Assembly (NCBI GenBank): GCA_020091685.1
Contig: CM034591.1
Location: forward strand, 28,590,555 to 28,654,554
Source of the DNA: Lutjanus erythropterus
Lineage: Eukaryota > Chordata > Actinopteri > Lutjaniformes > Lutjanidae
DNA: 64,000 bases
Reading direction: 5' to 3'
Part shown: positions 1 through 32,642 of the stretch, in pieces
How the letters are laid out: each line of letters begins with the position of its first letter
How positions within the stretch are numbered: the first letter of the stretch is position 1
The notes under the pieces: model-generated
Database searches by the model: none
What the model was told of the DNA's origin: nothing
Seen by the model: only the letters and a program-made list of their open reading frames with translations
Program-made: the position numbers and the translations under genes

Positions 1-3000
1 AAATGTTATTCATGTTGAAGGATACTTAATCAAGCAGTGTTTGCTATTGTGAACTAGAGCTGTCGTGGTGGAGGAATTTCCCCTGTGCTGATTTAAGGTG
101 ATTCAGAGTTGTTCAACTGTCCGATATGAGGCATCAATACGTTTGGTTTGAAACTTTAATGTTTCCCATACATTCATTTTTTGTGGCTGGCCGTCACAAT
201 ATCAACATCAGCCATTGATTTTCTATTTTTGGAGCTGTGTGCACCTCTCTCGGTCGTGTCCGGAGGGGAACCCTTGATTTACAAAACTCTCAGGAGATTT
301 GTACTCCTTGTTGAAGTTAAATTTATCTTGCACAAAATTTCACAGGTCTGGAGGTCCTTTCTATATATGACCCTCTCCCACTCTAACAAACTATTTACAG
401 CAGATTTGTCTGTGAACACTACCACGAACAGGCGCGCACCATCAGGAGAAAATGGCAATGCAAAAGGAAATATTGGATTTCTTTATGAATCCATCAAAAA
501 GAATAAAACCTGACTGATCAGAATAAAGAACAATCAGTAGCACCTGCAGCTCAGGTGCTAACGTTTATCAAGCGTGCGCTTCTTCAGGGTGAACACAACA
601 ACACTTTTTGCGTATCAGTGTAAAGTAACAACTTTCATGCACTGTAACCCTGCAGTATATCTAATGATCCGCTTACCCTGCTTCGCCTGTAATCCTAACG
701 ATGCCAGTGGTCGCAGTTTTATCATCATCATTTATTGTGTTAATCTGCCTTTATAATATAAGTCAGTGCCTAGTTGCTGTTGTATGACGTCAGATCATTG
801 CCTACTTTATGAGTAAATAACACTGTCTGTGGTCACCGTTTTATCATTATCATGTATTGTTAATATCTGGCCTCATGGAAAAAAATATAAAAACGTGAAC
901 ATAGTGGTGGTTGCAGTTACTTGCCATCCTCTGCAGTTGGCCTAATGTGGGGTTAATGCGACAGCCCTTCCTTGGACCACGGTCCAATTTTGGAGAAGCT
1001 CATAAAGTTAAAATGATCTATTAAAATGACTTTAAACTTATTTTTTTCTTCTCTTCCTTGGCTTTTCACAACATGTATTGCTCCTCTGCTTTATCTAAAT
1101 AATAAACATACTGACCAAGCAGAGACAGAGAGGACCCTTTTTGGAACAGAAGCTAAATAAAATCACAAATACTCAGATCAAATGATCATTCATTCTACTG
1201 AGCCATGTAGCCACCAGGAGGGTAGTGTATTGAAATGGAGAGAGAGAAAGAACGTTTATGTACATTTCATAGTTGCTGGGTCCTGTGTCAGCTTTCAGAG
1301 CACAGAGCAATAACTGTGGCAGGAAGTCACCCACATTTATGTCTGATGATCTACATGTGTTTGGCATGTAGGAAGGAACAAGATAATCACAGTAACACGG
1401 GGTGAACATTCAACTCTTATACAGACAGCTCTGGTGCTGCAAGTCAACATCAGTACGACAGCGTGCATAGTTGGATCAGATTAGTAGCAGAACCTTTAGC
1501 AGAACCTTTTGTGGCAGTTGTTGATGATGAAAACTGAAGTTGTTTATATGACTTGAGAACCAGCTAGACAAAACCTTTCTGATTGATAATGCTGTATTAT
1601 GAAGAGAAATGTTTATGTTTTAGGAAATGTGTGACAGAAAGTACCATACTGTTCCTTTCACTCCTTATCTGGCATCCTAGCTGCTTATATTATCTTAACC
1701 TTAATTCAGAAGGCAGAAGTTTCCTCTTGCTGTAGTGACCTTTCCTCTGCACTTTAATATTGTTATCCCCTCTCTGTCCCTGCCATCATGTCCTTGTCTG
1801 CTTCACGCTGTCTAATCCTAATTTAATGCAGTTGCTCTGCCCTTGTAACTCACGTGAACGCAAGTCAGAATTTGTTCATACCTTGTACACGCTGTACTTT
1901 GGGATGGCACTGTCTGTCCATTTGAATTTAGGGACAGATTTTATTACCTTCGTCAGCTGAATATTAATGGAAGCAAAACTCTGTTTCTCTCTGTCTGTCT
2001 CTCCTTTCCATGCAAACACAGGTCGTCACAAAATAAATCTTAAATCTACTTTAGTCCACAACGTGAGAGCTGTACCTCCACAAACAAACACACATCAGAG
2101 ATCAGAGATTAGCGCTAATCCTGCTGCCATTGTTAGAGAAGACGGTGACAATTAAAGTCCAAATCCAAATGTTACAAATGATTAAACATAATACATTAAT
2201 CTGAAGTAGTTTAGGATTATTACTATGTCAGGTTAGAGATCAGAATTAGCCTGTACTGTTCTATAGGAGGTAAAGACAGATAAGATCTTGCCACCTTCTT
2301 AATTTGAGCTGCTGCAGTATGTTTCATTATTTACTATATACAGATAACACTGAACAGCCATGGAAAATAACAATTACAGTGTTATCGCCTGGCTCTTTTC
2401 TCTTTGTTCCCACTCACCAATATAGAATTGTAGAATGATTCCAGCTGCCTGTTTGTTTACAGAAACCAACATTGACACAGATTTTTTTTTACGGATCTGC
2501 TGCATTCCTTTCATATAAATTATCAGTCAGTCTGCACCACCAACCTGACCTCACATTCTGACCTGCACAAATAGTTGCAACAAAAGATCATAATAATGTG
2601 AAATAACATTTTTTCCCTGAAACATACTAACAGAACTAACATACTAACAGAAGTCCTATTTAAATCTGAAGTGATTTCTTTATTTATTTATTCTGTTTGG
2701 AGAATTCTTCATTCTTTCTTTCTTTCTTCTGTACTTATGTACTCTAACCCAGCTCCATTTCATTTTTATTTTACATTATGTTAGGCATTTCATTTGACCT
2801 ATAATGACCCTGTCAGTTGTCCTGTGGTCTGTCAGTAAAAAAGTAAAAAAAAAAAAAGTTACACTGCTGGATAAAATTGTTTATAATATAAAAACCTTCA
2901 CACCGAAACAAAATAATGTGGCATTTCTACATTACACTGTCCACAATCTTAACTGCCAACCATTTTAGAAAAGCAGTCAAACTTTCTGACCTGTAGGACA

Positions 3001-4385
3001 ACTTGTCAGTACTTTCTGTGCACTGGAGATGAAAAGTTACAGTTCGACTTGTTTGCGCTGGATCACTAAGGAATAAGAGTTGTAAGGGAACAGACACTAC
3101 GTTCATTGAGGTGGGGGGTACAGCCTGGTTTATCACTTCTTATCAGAGGTCAGTATGCTCTCTGAGTCCTAATACTAATGAGCTATGATAAGCAAAGAAA
3201 GATTTGTCCCAGTTATGTTCCCAATTCAGACAGAAGTGATTTCCTACAGTCACTACTTATTTCCAAATAACCATGAATTAAATATCTACCAGGATTTCAT
3301 GGCATTTATCTGTGAGAATAATTCATACTGTTAATCACAGCTTCATAGGGTGGAATTATCTGTGTATGTTTGTATTTTTAGGGGTTAGGACTGAAGTTAA
3401 GATCAAGGTTTGCATAGTCAAGGTTTGTTTCCGCAACATTTTAACACACTAGCATCCATTCATGGAAATTACATTTACTAGACAAACTAATCTGCTTGCA
3501 ACACGTAAGAGAGAAAGATTATCTGACATTTTATTATAACAGTGTCAGTTTGAATAAAAGGAAACAATGGTGACAGTCCACCTTCTGGTTTGCTGCCTTT
3601 TTTCCTCAGCTTTATAGTGACAGTTTAAATTCCTCACAAAGGATCATCTCTGATAAGCTCTTCATTAGTTGGTGTGGCTACTGTTACTCCTCTGGTGGGG
3701 TTGGGCAATCAGTAACCAATAACTACACAGGGAAGTCATCTCAAGTCATCTTGATAGAGTCGATAGAGGGCAGCTTTAGTTTAAAGACAAGACCTAACTT
3801 ATGATAAAAGTTAAGCTTTCCATACACTGCTTATTCTCCATGTTGCATAGACCATGTACTCTGTGACATTAATTCACTCTAGAGTGATAATGAGAGCAGT
3901 ATTTTGCTGCGCTAACAGAAGGAAGACGTACTGATAATGCATGTCTTCCTGTTGCGTAATAAAGAAAGGAAGAGTGAGAGCAGCAGGAGCATCAAGAGGA
4001 GGGTGAGACAATATCTCTAATGAAATTTATGCAACTTTGGGTGACCATGTACTAAATCACATTTGTGCTCTGATTTCATCGTTACATGCCCAGATAGACA
4101 ATCTAAACATTTTCTTGCCGTTGTGTATTTCTTTTACATATTAGTGCAATTACAAATACGTAATATTTGTATGTCAGAACTCTAACAATGTTGAAGTGTC
4201 AACTATAACTTTACAGAATGGCTCTGGGAATCTGGGTTACATTACTCTTTGTTTTTTTTGCACTGCTGATTAGATACTAAACTTAATGTTGTCTCAGTAC
4301 TTGAGTCTATCACATCAATCTAAATGGACGTTTCTCTCCCTTTCTCTTTCCTCTACCTGTCTTCCCACTTTTTCCATCTCAACAG
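1..4385 (+). other. hk1 intron (5' side); no exon seen
   Basis: AT-rich intronic DNA between hk1 exon 2 (not in the window) and exon 3. I looked for the exon 2 hallmark ([11 protein letters not shown] with a following donor) and did not find it. The open frames here are short and unlike any family I know. A short A-run sits near 2840. Confidence 0.7.
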
Positions 4386-16907
<12,522 letters not shown>

Positions 16908-17732
16908 AAAACATCTCTCTTGTCTCACTGTTGTCTACCCACTTGTCTAGGTCCGCCCTCTCTCCTGCCCCTCTGTTCTCCCCTCTTGTCTCTCTGTTCC
17001 TCCTGAATCAAACCAATCCAGTCAACGTGTCACGCTCCAGTAGCTGCTTTAGCCCGTCTACGTGAATGAGAGAGAGGATATAGCTTTCTCTGCTGTAGCA
17101 GAGAGTCAGGCACTATGTTGTAGTTAGAATATGTTTGATTAACCATTGTGACAATACCCAGACTCTTACGGGTTGTGCAGTTTCATGCTTTTTGAGGTAA
17201 AACTTATCATAGAGATAAAACACACACATTCTACTCCCGTTGAGACATGTGCAGGGCAGAAAAGAGTCCACACACTCCTGTAGCACTCCCATGAGCTGTG
17301 TTTCATCGCCATCTGGAGGATTCCTCTGATAACTGCAGTCTGGTACAATATACCAAGTGCAACAAAAAGTTTTGCAGAAAAATGTTCATCCTTGCAACAA
17401 AGTCAGAAGATGCAGGGACATAAAAAACACTGTTTCAGACCAAAGTCACCTAAGTGTGTCTGCTGTCTGCTGTACTGTCTGCTGTCTGTACAACAAGACA
17501 TAAAAGGGATATGACGTGATATATAAATGTGTGTAATGAGATGAAAGGGAATATTTTTTGCTTTAAAGTTTTTAATATCTTACCCAGATATAATACGAGA
17601 TGTTATACATACATTGTTGCTATTTATTTTATTTTTATATTGGGAGGTCTTTAAAAATGTTACTGTTGCAATTACGAGGCACACCATTGTTAAAGTCCTC
17701 TCAGACGGTCTCTGTCCTGTCCTGTAGGTCTT

Positions 17733-17738
17733 AATAAA
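17733..17738 (+). terminator. hk1: candidate hk1 poly(A) signal 1
   Basis: AATAAA about 826 bp after the stop codon, a plausible 3' UTR length for a hexokinase gene. No transcript evidence is available. Confidence 0.45.
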
Positions 17739-18693
17739 CCATGTCAGGGCAGAGATGTGACAAAGGGGAGACTTTTACTATGCTAGATTTGCAGGGAAAG
17801 CCATGCCAGCTTCGTGCTCGCTGAATGTGCAGATTTGGATTAATAATTTATGACAACAATCTTATTCTACTCTAATGTGCTCTACTGTAAAATATGTCCA
17901 AAGAGCACTTGTATTTTACTAAGTAGAAATCCTGCTGTTGGTACTAATCACAGCTGCTGATAAGTTGTTATTGTCTTAAGAAGTGCTGGCTATCCTCATC
18001 ATCACAATGAAACTCGCCAGTTACTTAGCAACAGCCATGAAACACGAATGTGGTGCTAACATGGATGCCAGTGGAACAACAATGGCCAAACTGTGTGTTA
18101 GAAGAAGAGTATTACAGTAGCTTAAACATTTTGAAAATGAAGCATATCCCTGTGCTCACTCACTGTACTCCACATGCTCCTAGACTCAGGAGGGTGTTGA
18201 AGTGAATTACTGAATGGCCCATTAAATTCATGCAGTCGTGCATATTTATTTTTCTCTTTAACAAAATCAATTAATCCAATGGTGGCCATTAATGATCATG
18301 ATCACCATTGGAACACTGGTGGATTTGTTCACATGTATTTTTCTGAGACATATGTACATTATAGAGGCTGGCCTTTGTTTTTTTTAAATCTTAGACTATA
18401 CACAGTTTTTGAAATCCAGGGCAGTTGTACATTGAAATTGGCTCTTTGAGATGCTATAGCACATTTACTGCCATCACAGTTATTATCCTGGCTTGTGGGG
18501 ATAAATTAGCACAAACCCAATCTGAAGCTAAACTGCCAGGATAAAGAGGACCAGCCTCTTCCACAGGTCTTAATCCACCCTGATTTTAGTAGTCAGTCTG
18601 AAAGCCAGCTCCGCATCATACGGACTCTTAAATTTCTTTGCTTCTGTTCACCCAGACTGTATCTGTCCACCACTGTCAAGCAATCAATCACTA

Positions 18694-18699
18694 AATAAA
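18694..18699 (+). terminator. hk1: candidate hk1 poly(A) signal 2
   Basis: AATAAA with CTGTGTC just downstream; it would give a 1.8 kb 3' UTR. It is the last canonical signal before the convergent tacr2 side begins. Confidence 0.4.
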
Positions 18700-18952
18700 G
18701 AAAAACCTGTGTCAATCTGAAGTTGAAGTTTCTTGCACCAGAGATTTTGCTTTCATGTATGTATAGATTCTCTTGAGTTGTGTTGTTATCGTGTGTTCAA
18801 AGATCACTGTTCTATAAAAAAAAATCATCTTCCTCTGTAGCCATCCTCTCCATAAAGTTGTCAGATACTTATAATAACAATATGAGCCTGTTGGTGGTAA
18901 ATACAAGCAGTTGTAGTGAGCTTTGACTGTGTGCAGTTACCCATATGGATTA

Positions 18953-19090
18953 AATTGCAGCCCGTTTTGTGGCTCTAACTCAATACTGGACCCAGTTTCA
19001 AAAGTTTGGTGTCCCATCGTTAATGTAAACACAAAACCATGGGAAAATAGGGTCCAGGTTGAAGAATACCTTACTTACCCCTTAAGGAAA
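18953..19090 (-). repeat. partial copy of the TTAAAGGGTAAC MITE
   Basis: Read on the minus strand this matches the left end of the element at 55398-56059: TATTCTTCAACCTGGACCCT, ATTTTCCCATG, TTTTGTGT, GAAACTGG, GTCCAGTATTGAG. It lies near the probable 3' end of tacr2. Confidence 0.55.
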
Positions 19091-19179
19091 AAGACTGGGA
19101 TGCACTGATCCCTGGGTCCACCAATGGTGTCAAGAATTCAACTGAAGGACTCCTGCATACACATACATATACCGTCACA

Positions 19180-19185
19180 TTTATT
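19180..19185 (-). terminator. tacr2: candidate tacr2 poly(A) signal
   Basis: TTTATT on the plus strand, i.e. AATAAA on the minus strand, 1.7 kb beyond the tacr2 stop. It was the only canonical hexamer I noticed on this strand between the two genes. Confidence 0.35.
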
Positions 19186-20890
19186 AAACATATCAACGTT
19201 TTTTTTAGGCCACAGTCACCTGTTTTGCGTCGACAACAGATACAGATTTTTCACTGTGTCAGTATGTGTTTTAAATGACAAAACATTACAAGGAATGAAA
19301 AAGTTTTCTTTACATTCTGAAATGTTAACAGGCTACACTATTTACAACATCATGACCCCACTGTACGTGTGCAATAAATCCCTTATTTACATTTCCACTT
19401 AATCAGCATATTTTCCATTAATATACTCAATAGATCACGATGTTAGATTTCACGTCAGATTCTTCTAGCAGCACTTTGATTTCTTAATCTCACACTGACC
19501 ATAAAAAAGTTACAGTTGTAAGAACCAGTGAAATTACAATATATAAGAAACACACCGTGTGAATGCACACTGTGAGATATATGTTAAAGGAATACTTCTG
19601 TACAGTAACAGATACATGGAAACTATATAAATAACGACAAGGGGGATCCAGCAAATACAATGAAATAAATTCAAGGCTGATTTTCCTTATAAAATGTACT
19701 TTATGTCAGTGTTGATGTCTTTAAGGCGCAGGAGGAGGTCCCCTCACTGCTACTAAAACTTTCTTGATAGGTAGTGATTATGTTTCATACAGCATCTTCT
19801 ACCTTGTGTTCAAAAAATGTTGAGTATATCCTCACTCCAGTCACTCCATAGAGGTCCTCCTGCTCCACATAAGACACACAGTCATGAGTATGTTACCTCA
19901 TAAGACACAGTCATGTCATTATTCTACCAAATCATCTTGCGTGAGACACACTGAGGTGTTTGACTGCAGCCAAAGTTATTTCAGGTCACTGGTGAGAAAA
20001 AAAATCTTTTAACTGCTGAATGTTTTCCACAGGCCGTCTCAGGTTCAATTACATTAACTGATCTGCTTAGCTGCAGAGAAGTCGTGAAACACTTAATTGC
20101 CAATTCCAAACTGTAGCAGCTAACATGAACTTTGGACCTAACTTTGAATGCTATCAAGATTGAAAATACCTTTGTCTTTCCAATAAACTAAGTTACCAGT
20201 GAATGACTCTACTTATCACTTACTTGCATTAGGATTGGAGAGGAGAAAAAGAAGCAAAAAAGCAAATGTCCCTTTGAGAAAAGTCCCTAAAAATCATAAT
20301 TAAAGAAGTCCTTTGGCCAGGGCAGTTAAAAAAACACACAAAGAAAACATATAAAAACAACAGTATTAAGGCTTAGTGCTGATGCCAGTGGAGTGTTCAT
20401 CTGTTATAAGCACTTGAAAACCAGAAGCCACAGATCAAAACTCTACAGTAACACAACAACATCCACAGTTCACAACCTTACTCCAAAGGAAAAAGTGAAA
20501 AAAGTGTCAGAAGTAGGAATGACGAAGAGGAGGAAGGGCCTAAGTAAAAACAAATGAATGATGCACAGATTTATCCTCACTTTCCCACTAACAGTAAGCA
20601 TACACCTCTCTTGTCAAGTAGTTTCTTCTATTTATAAGTGTTTTCACATGTTCATATGACCACTTTGGCAAAACATCCATCAGCTTGATAGTCACATTCA
20701 TTCATACACCTCTGAGAGAGAAATGTTAATGATCCAGAGTCCAGAGAACAACTCTTTTCTCCAAGGTTTTCCATGTGGTTGAGTGTCATCCTGGTGGTTC
20801 TCCTCTATCTTTACTGGCTGCAGTTTTTTTCCAGTCAGGTGCGGTTATAGACAAACCCTGTTCCCGTCTCATCATGATTACCTTCAGTCA

Positions 20891-27507
<6,617 letters not shown>

Positions 27508-28654
27508 ATTCTTCTCCCTGTTCACCTGCCGACAGAAACTTTATAAATGAATGCGCGCTACGCGTCATGCGTAATGAGCCATAAGGAGCCATCATTACTT
27601 AGATATTCAAATAAACATGTCCTTGTAGTGTTTTTTCCCTGTCTCGTGTTGAAAATATACAATATATAAATATAGATGTTTTAATGTATTTACAGTAAGT
27701 CATATAACTTCTTATGATCGATAATTTTTTTCATTCCTTCTCACAGGTTGAAGGCAATGATACTAGTAACTCAAAATATATCTTAATTTGGAAAAATGTC
27801 ATGCATGTTCTGATTGAATTGTAGTTTTGTTTTGGATTGCAGGACTCATTTTAATATTTTTATGCCTTCAGATTTAAAGCAGTCATATCAGGTGTTGAAT
27901 TACACTGTGAGAGCACGTGGCGGCTGAGTTAATAATCATACATCATATCACTATGATGGCAAGTTCCACAGTCTACTGATAGCCCAATCTTCGTAGCTCA
28001 TGTTAGTTTTAATAAAACATTTCCTTGTGCGTTATGAAGCTTACTGCGCTTGATTTTAATCCATATTTGATTGAAACGATGCTTTAATAATTTACTAAAA
28101 CAAAATACTTCCAACAGCCAACATGTATTGCGGGCAGAAACACACAGAAACACAAAATTTCTTTGGCTGCAGAAAGCGCAACAGCCCTCAGCATTAAGTG
28201 ATGAATTGAAGCACTGGGTGGCACCACCGAAGTATGTTGTCCACAAAAAAAGATAAATTCTCTCTCAGATTTCTACTTTCATTTTGCTTACCTCTCCAAT
28301 TAAGCGGCTGTTGTCAGTTTTAACATCAGTTTGTCCGATCCATGGTTATTAATGTCCGAAAATTAGACTCCCTCTGCGTAATGGACATCCCGGTCCATCC
28401 GAATAATCCATCACCACATCTAAAGACATCTCTACTCTTTCTCTAACACACATATATACACACTCTTTCTCTCTCCTGGAATGTGTAACGAGCTGATTAC
28501 ATTTCCAGTACGAGCTGCTGAGAGTGACGGGGACGCACAGACAGGCAGGCACGCGACTGTGCGCGTGGAGCTGCGCCAACTCCAAGCGCAGAGAGAGACC
28601 GATAAAGAGAGAGACAGACAACTCCTTGGCTCACAGAGACGTTCTCGACTCAGC

Positions 28655-28658
<4 letters not shown>

Positions 28659-28714
<56 letters not shown>
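28659..28714. repeat. (GA)28 microsatellite
   Basis: Perfect GA dinucleotide run about 1.15 kb upstream of the tacr2 start codon. GA/CT tracts near promoters can be nucleosome-poor, but no function is shown here. Confidence 0.95.
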
Positions 28715-28717
<3 letters not shown>

Positions 28718-29094
28718 ATGAAAAGCGGAAACAGAATGGACAGCTCTGACCTGCGCTCTGATTTGCTGGATTAGTTGTCACAGAAATGTCTGTTGACATG
28801 TTTACGTAAAATATACAATGTGAGAAAAGTGATGTTGACTGTGCGTGACTCCATCTAACACAAGAGAGGTGAGTAAAGTATGTGTGAAACAGACATCTAC
28901 CAGAGAGTGAGATGCTGGGAGGAAAAAGTCTGACTGGATGGGGAATGAGAAAGAAACATTAACAGTGAATACCAACTTCTGCCCTCCATTCAGAGTCCCT
29001 CCATTTAAATGCAATAGGCTGAAGCTTTCTTTTATGCATAGTTGCATGTATAGTTGTTTGTTTCTTTTCTTTTCTTTTTGTATGGCATTGTCTC

Positions 29095-29475
29095 CTCTTC
29101 GATCATATCGTATCCTATCATATTGTATCGTACCCTGTCTTGTCCTGTCCTATCCTGTTTCTTTTCTTTTCTTTTTGTATTGCATCATATCATTTTCTGC
29201 CCTATCCAGTATTGTATTGCATCATATCATATCGTACATTTCCTATAGTGTATCATATCCTATATTGTATCATATCACACTGAATAGTATTGTATCCTAC
29301 CTTAACTTATTCAATCCTGTACTGTATGGTATGGTATATCGTATTGCATCACATTGCATCATATTGTATCGTACCATATCATATCATATCGTGTCGTATC
29401 CTGTAGAAAAGTATTGTATCCTATCCTAGCCTAACCTGTATCCTATTGTATCATATTGTATTCTATCCTATCCTT
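29095..29475. repeat. degenerate TATCC/TATCA/TGTATT pentamer satellite
   Basis: About 380 bp built of imperfect 5-bp units such as TATCC, TATCA, TATCG, TGTAT and CCTGT, interrupted by two TTTCTTTTCTTTTC blocks (29060 and 29158) roughly 100 bp apart. All six frames give Ser/Ile/Tyr-rich translations with no real gene. Confidence 0.85.
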
Positions 29476-30406
29476 TTCACTCTGTGTGTGTGCAGCTCTA
29501 GATGCACCTGAACTCTCCACTTCATCAGTTAAATGCTTCTTTAATGGAGTTCATATAAACTTCCATGAATACTATATAAAATAATGTGGGGTTTTTTTAA
29601 ATACAAAAACTCTTTTGGTCGATACTTGTGGTTGTGTTCAGCCTGTGTCTCCAGTACAGTGGAGGTTCTGTAAACCACAATCAATATCTGCAGTTACTCA
29701 GGATTGAGTGACATTGTCCTCCTGATGTGGTCATTTATGTGGGTTTTGACATGGTTGCTGAGGTCAAACTTTACTGCAGTGTGGATATGGATTTTTGACG
29801 CTGCTGTGGCTGAGAGGTGACTTTTCTTTGATGAATCTCTTCATGTTCCATCTCTCCATTCTTTGTTGCTGTCTTTTGATCCAAGTGCCTCCAGGTGATG
29901 GTGACGATGTGGATCTTTTTGAGGTAGTGCTTAATGATGTTCCTCTACCTCACAATCAGCATCACTACAATATTCTTTATCAATTCTATGCTGGTCACAC
30001 TCCTTTGATAACCTTCGTTTATCAGCGAAAAGCAGAGCGACACTTTTGTTAGCTGAAATAAACGAAGTGCTTACTACACTTTGAGAATTTATCTGAGATG
30101 AACAGAAGAGGCTCTGGAGCTGAAAATAAGGCTGATCACCAATACTGAAGTACTCGCCCTGCCTTTGCAGTTGTTTTAAAAAACTGCTCCTGACTACTTC
30201 TTGTTAGAGCTGTGGCATCTGAAACATGACAAAACACTTAAATGTCTCCCCAGAGGTCATTTGACTCAGTGTTTATGTGCTGCTGGTTTAAAACTGTGAA
30301 CATAAATAAGGGTATTAAAGTTGTGTATGTAAAAGCGGATAAACACAGGACACTTGGGCCGTGTCTTAGTATTGTCCTGGTATTTAATCATGCACTGCAT
30401 GTATGT

Positions 30407-30409
<3 letters not shown>

Positions 30410-30450
<41 letters not shown>
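30410..30450. repeat. (TG)20 microsatellite
   Basis: Perfect dinucleotide run in the tacr2-tspan15 intergenic region. Confidence 0.95.
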
Positions 30451-30451
<1 letters not shown>

Positions 30452-32192
30452 ATGTATAAAAAGAGATATACCATATAAACATGTACTTTTTAACCCTGTC
30501 ACTTATCACAGTTGCCACTAAAGACAGTGTTTACATTTCTAGAATGTAGTAAGGTGATGTTTGATCATTGGTTCGTGTTTCTCCTTGAAATCAAAGAAAC
30601 AAAGAGCTCTGCAATGCAAACACCACGTAGTCTGTGATATTAGCTTTGTGCTTTCAATGTACGATGTTTTCTATGCTTCTCTTTCTTACTGTTACATATT
30701 TTCTTGTGCTCTTTGTGTTTTCTCCTCTCTCTCAGGGGAAATCTGCTCTGCATGTTTGCACAGAAAAGAACGAATGGAGGTAGAGCCTGCTGACTTCAGC
30801 TGAACTCACCCTGTCTTCTCTCTGTTGTGTGTGTACAGTATGCAGTGCATATGTGTACTTTCACAGGCTCACAAGTCCTCATTGGCTGCCAGGGCCCGGT
30901 GAAGGGCACACTGAAGGGTACAGGCAGGAGAATGAAAACTTTCTATCAAGCTGGTCGAACAGTACTTACAGAGTGAGGTCTCCTGGGTGAATATGACCCT
31001 GAGGCAGTGTAGAGGGAGGAATAACAGCGGTGATTATTATCCAGGGCCTGAAACTAATGAGAGAGGGATGAAACACATCCAGTCTACCTTGAATTAGAAC
31101 AGACAAATGGCTTCATTGACTCACACTGCCTCATATCTTCTGTTAAATGTTGCGCCTGAACACATCTTCATCTTACTGCTGCATGAATATTTTACACATA
31201 CTAACGGGCCACTAGTCTGTGTTCATAGTCCGAAAATACCACAAACAACAGCCATTTTTATGCCAAAGTGATTGTGGTTAAAAAATATGTCTCAGAATAC
31301 AAATTAAAAATGATAAAACCTGAAACATTTCAGGTTTACTTTTCTTTATTTTGGATTGTTGTTGTCATCCCAAGTTCTTTTGCTTGTGGAAGAAGATAAG
31401 AAAAGGCAGAGGTGATAAATAAGGAATAATAATAACTAACTGGGAGAAAATAGTGATTCACTCCACAGAGCAGCCAGTCAGGCAGCTCGCTCTTAGGCAC
31501 TGAACATGTTTTATCAGCTGAATGACTGCTGATAAGGGTGGACCAATGGTGCCGACTGTATACACTAAGACTGATGAACAGAAAGCCCAAACATGGCTGC
31601 CTGATGTTTTGGTGTATCGGGGCACTAAAACATCTTTTGTGTACCAAAGCTGTATATTCATAAGTGGCTCACACTAGTCTTATCATTTAACACTTTTTCA
31701 AAAACTGATGTGTAGAAAAAAACTTAGTTGGCATTTGCATTTTTGATGCAGTATATTTTGTGGGAGGTCTTTAATTGATTGATTTTACCCATTAAAGATG
31801 ATCAGCTTTACATTCAAAAGTCCACATTTCAGCAGGTTCTCTGAAGGATTCATGGACAATGTTCTTATGATGACCCAGTCCCATCACATCACAGCAGGGG
31901 TGTTCAGTATGGTCTCTCTGCTGTGCTGTACCTCACCACAGGGGGGCAGAGTTACATGTTTTGAGTTAGTGTAATGTAACGGATAATATGATAATTAATT
32001 GCTATACTAGACCAAAGAAAATTTACATTACGGTCAAAAAGGCCTTGCATGTTCCTGCCATAATTACACACTTCACCATGGTAAATCTGAGGATCATGCA
32101 TTTTTCAAATTAATGTATCAGCGTCTCTCATACTGTAGATATTTATTCATTCAAGTTAGCTGGTAGGTCCATTTGTTAATATAAAGGTAAAT

Positions 32193-32577
32193 GTGTTTTT
32201 TTTAAATTGTATCTACATGCAAATGTACATGATATTCTCAAAAGCACAGCTAATTTACATCCACACAATCATGTTCTGTTGTTTCAATGTGTCCATCACA
32301 AAAGGAGCAATTCTTGTCCAATCTAGACAATATGAACATCTTAAAAATTCTCCGGAGGGTTATATTTCATTAAGAATTTTAAAGTGGACTTATTTGGCTT
32401 TTGGGGAAATTGGAAACTTTACAAAAAAATGTTCTAAATTTCTGGAGAAATACTGTAAAATTAACTTCGATGAAAATGATCATTTCTTGACAGAGGCTTT
32501 CTGCAGATTGCAAACACTTGCAGTGTCTGATTTGTCTGTTCTGGGCTCTAAATATACTCTAAATATAAGAAATATAT

Positions 32578-32631
<54 letters not shown>

Positions 32632-32642
32632 GTTTCAGGTGA
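32193..32642 (+). other. unrecognised open frame, probably not a gene
   Basis: A 149-codon open frame whose middle (ILKWTYLAFGEIGNFTKKCS) looks less simple than random sequence. It has no recognised domain, ends inside an AC/AT repeat and has no clear promoter or splice sites. It may be part of an old transposon or chance. Confidence 0.15.
32585..32632. repeat. compound (AC)15(AT)9 microsatellite
   Basis: AC run to 32614 passing directly into an AT run. Confidence 0.93.

Larger units (their letters stand above)
16908..18720 (+). other. hk1 3' UTR and downstream DNA
   Basis: Starts after the hk1 stop at 16907. Two candidate AATAAA signals are present, at 17733-17738 and 18694-18699; the second is followed by a GT-rich stretch. 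No other gene was found. The region contains a CCAATGGTG...CACCATTGG inverted repeat near 18278-18312. Confidence 0.55.

Noticed and set aside
27508-27525. Upstream extension MNREKN of the tacr2 frame
   Set aside because: Its first codon is GTG. The first real ATG is at 27507, and a likely 5' UTR splice acceptor precedes the GTG.
29054-29429. Long Ser/Ile/Tyr-rich open frames (up to 163 codons)
   Set aside because: They lie within the pentamer satellite and are open only because the repeat lacks stops in some frames.
29795-30052. 85-codon open frame containing GDGDDVDLFEVVLNDVPLP
   Set aside because: Looks protein-like in part, but I recognise no family, no splice context and no start signal; left out as a gene.
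30411-30450. Val-Cys and His-Thr repeat frames over dinucleotide repeats (also 44401, 55149)
   Set aside because: Translations of microsatellites, not genes.
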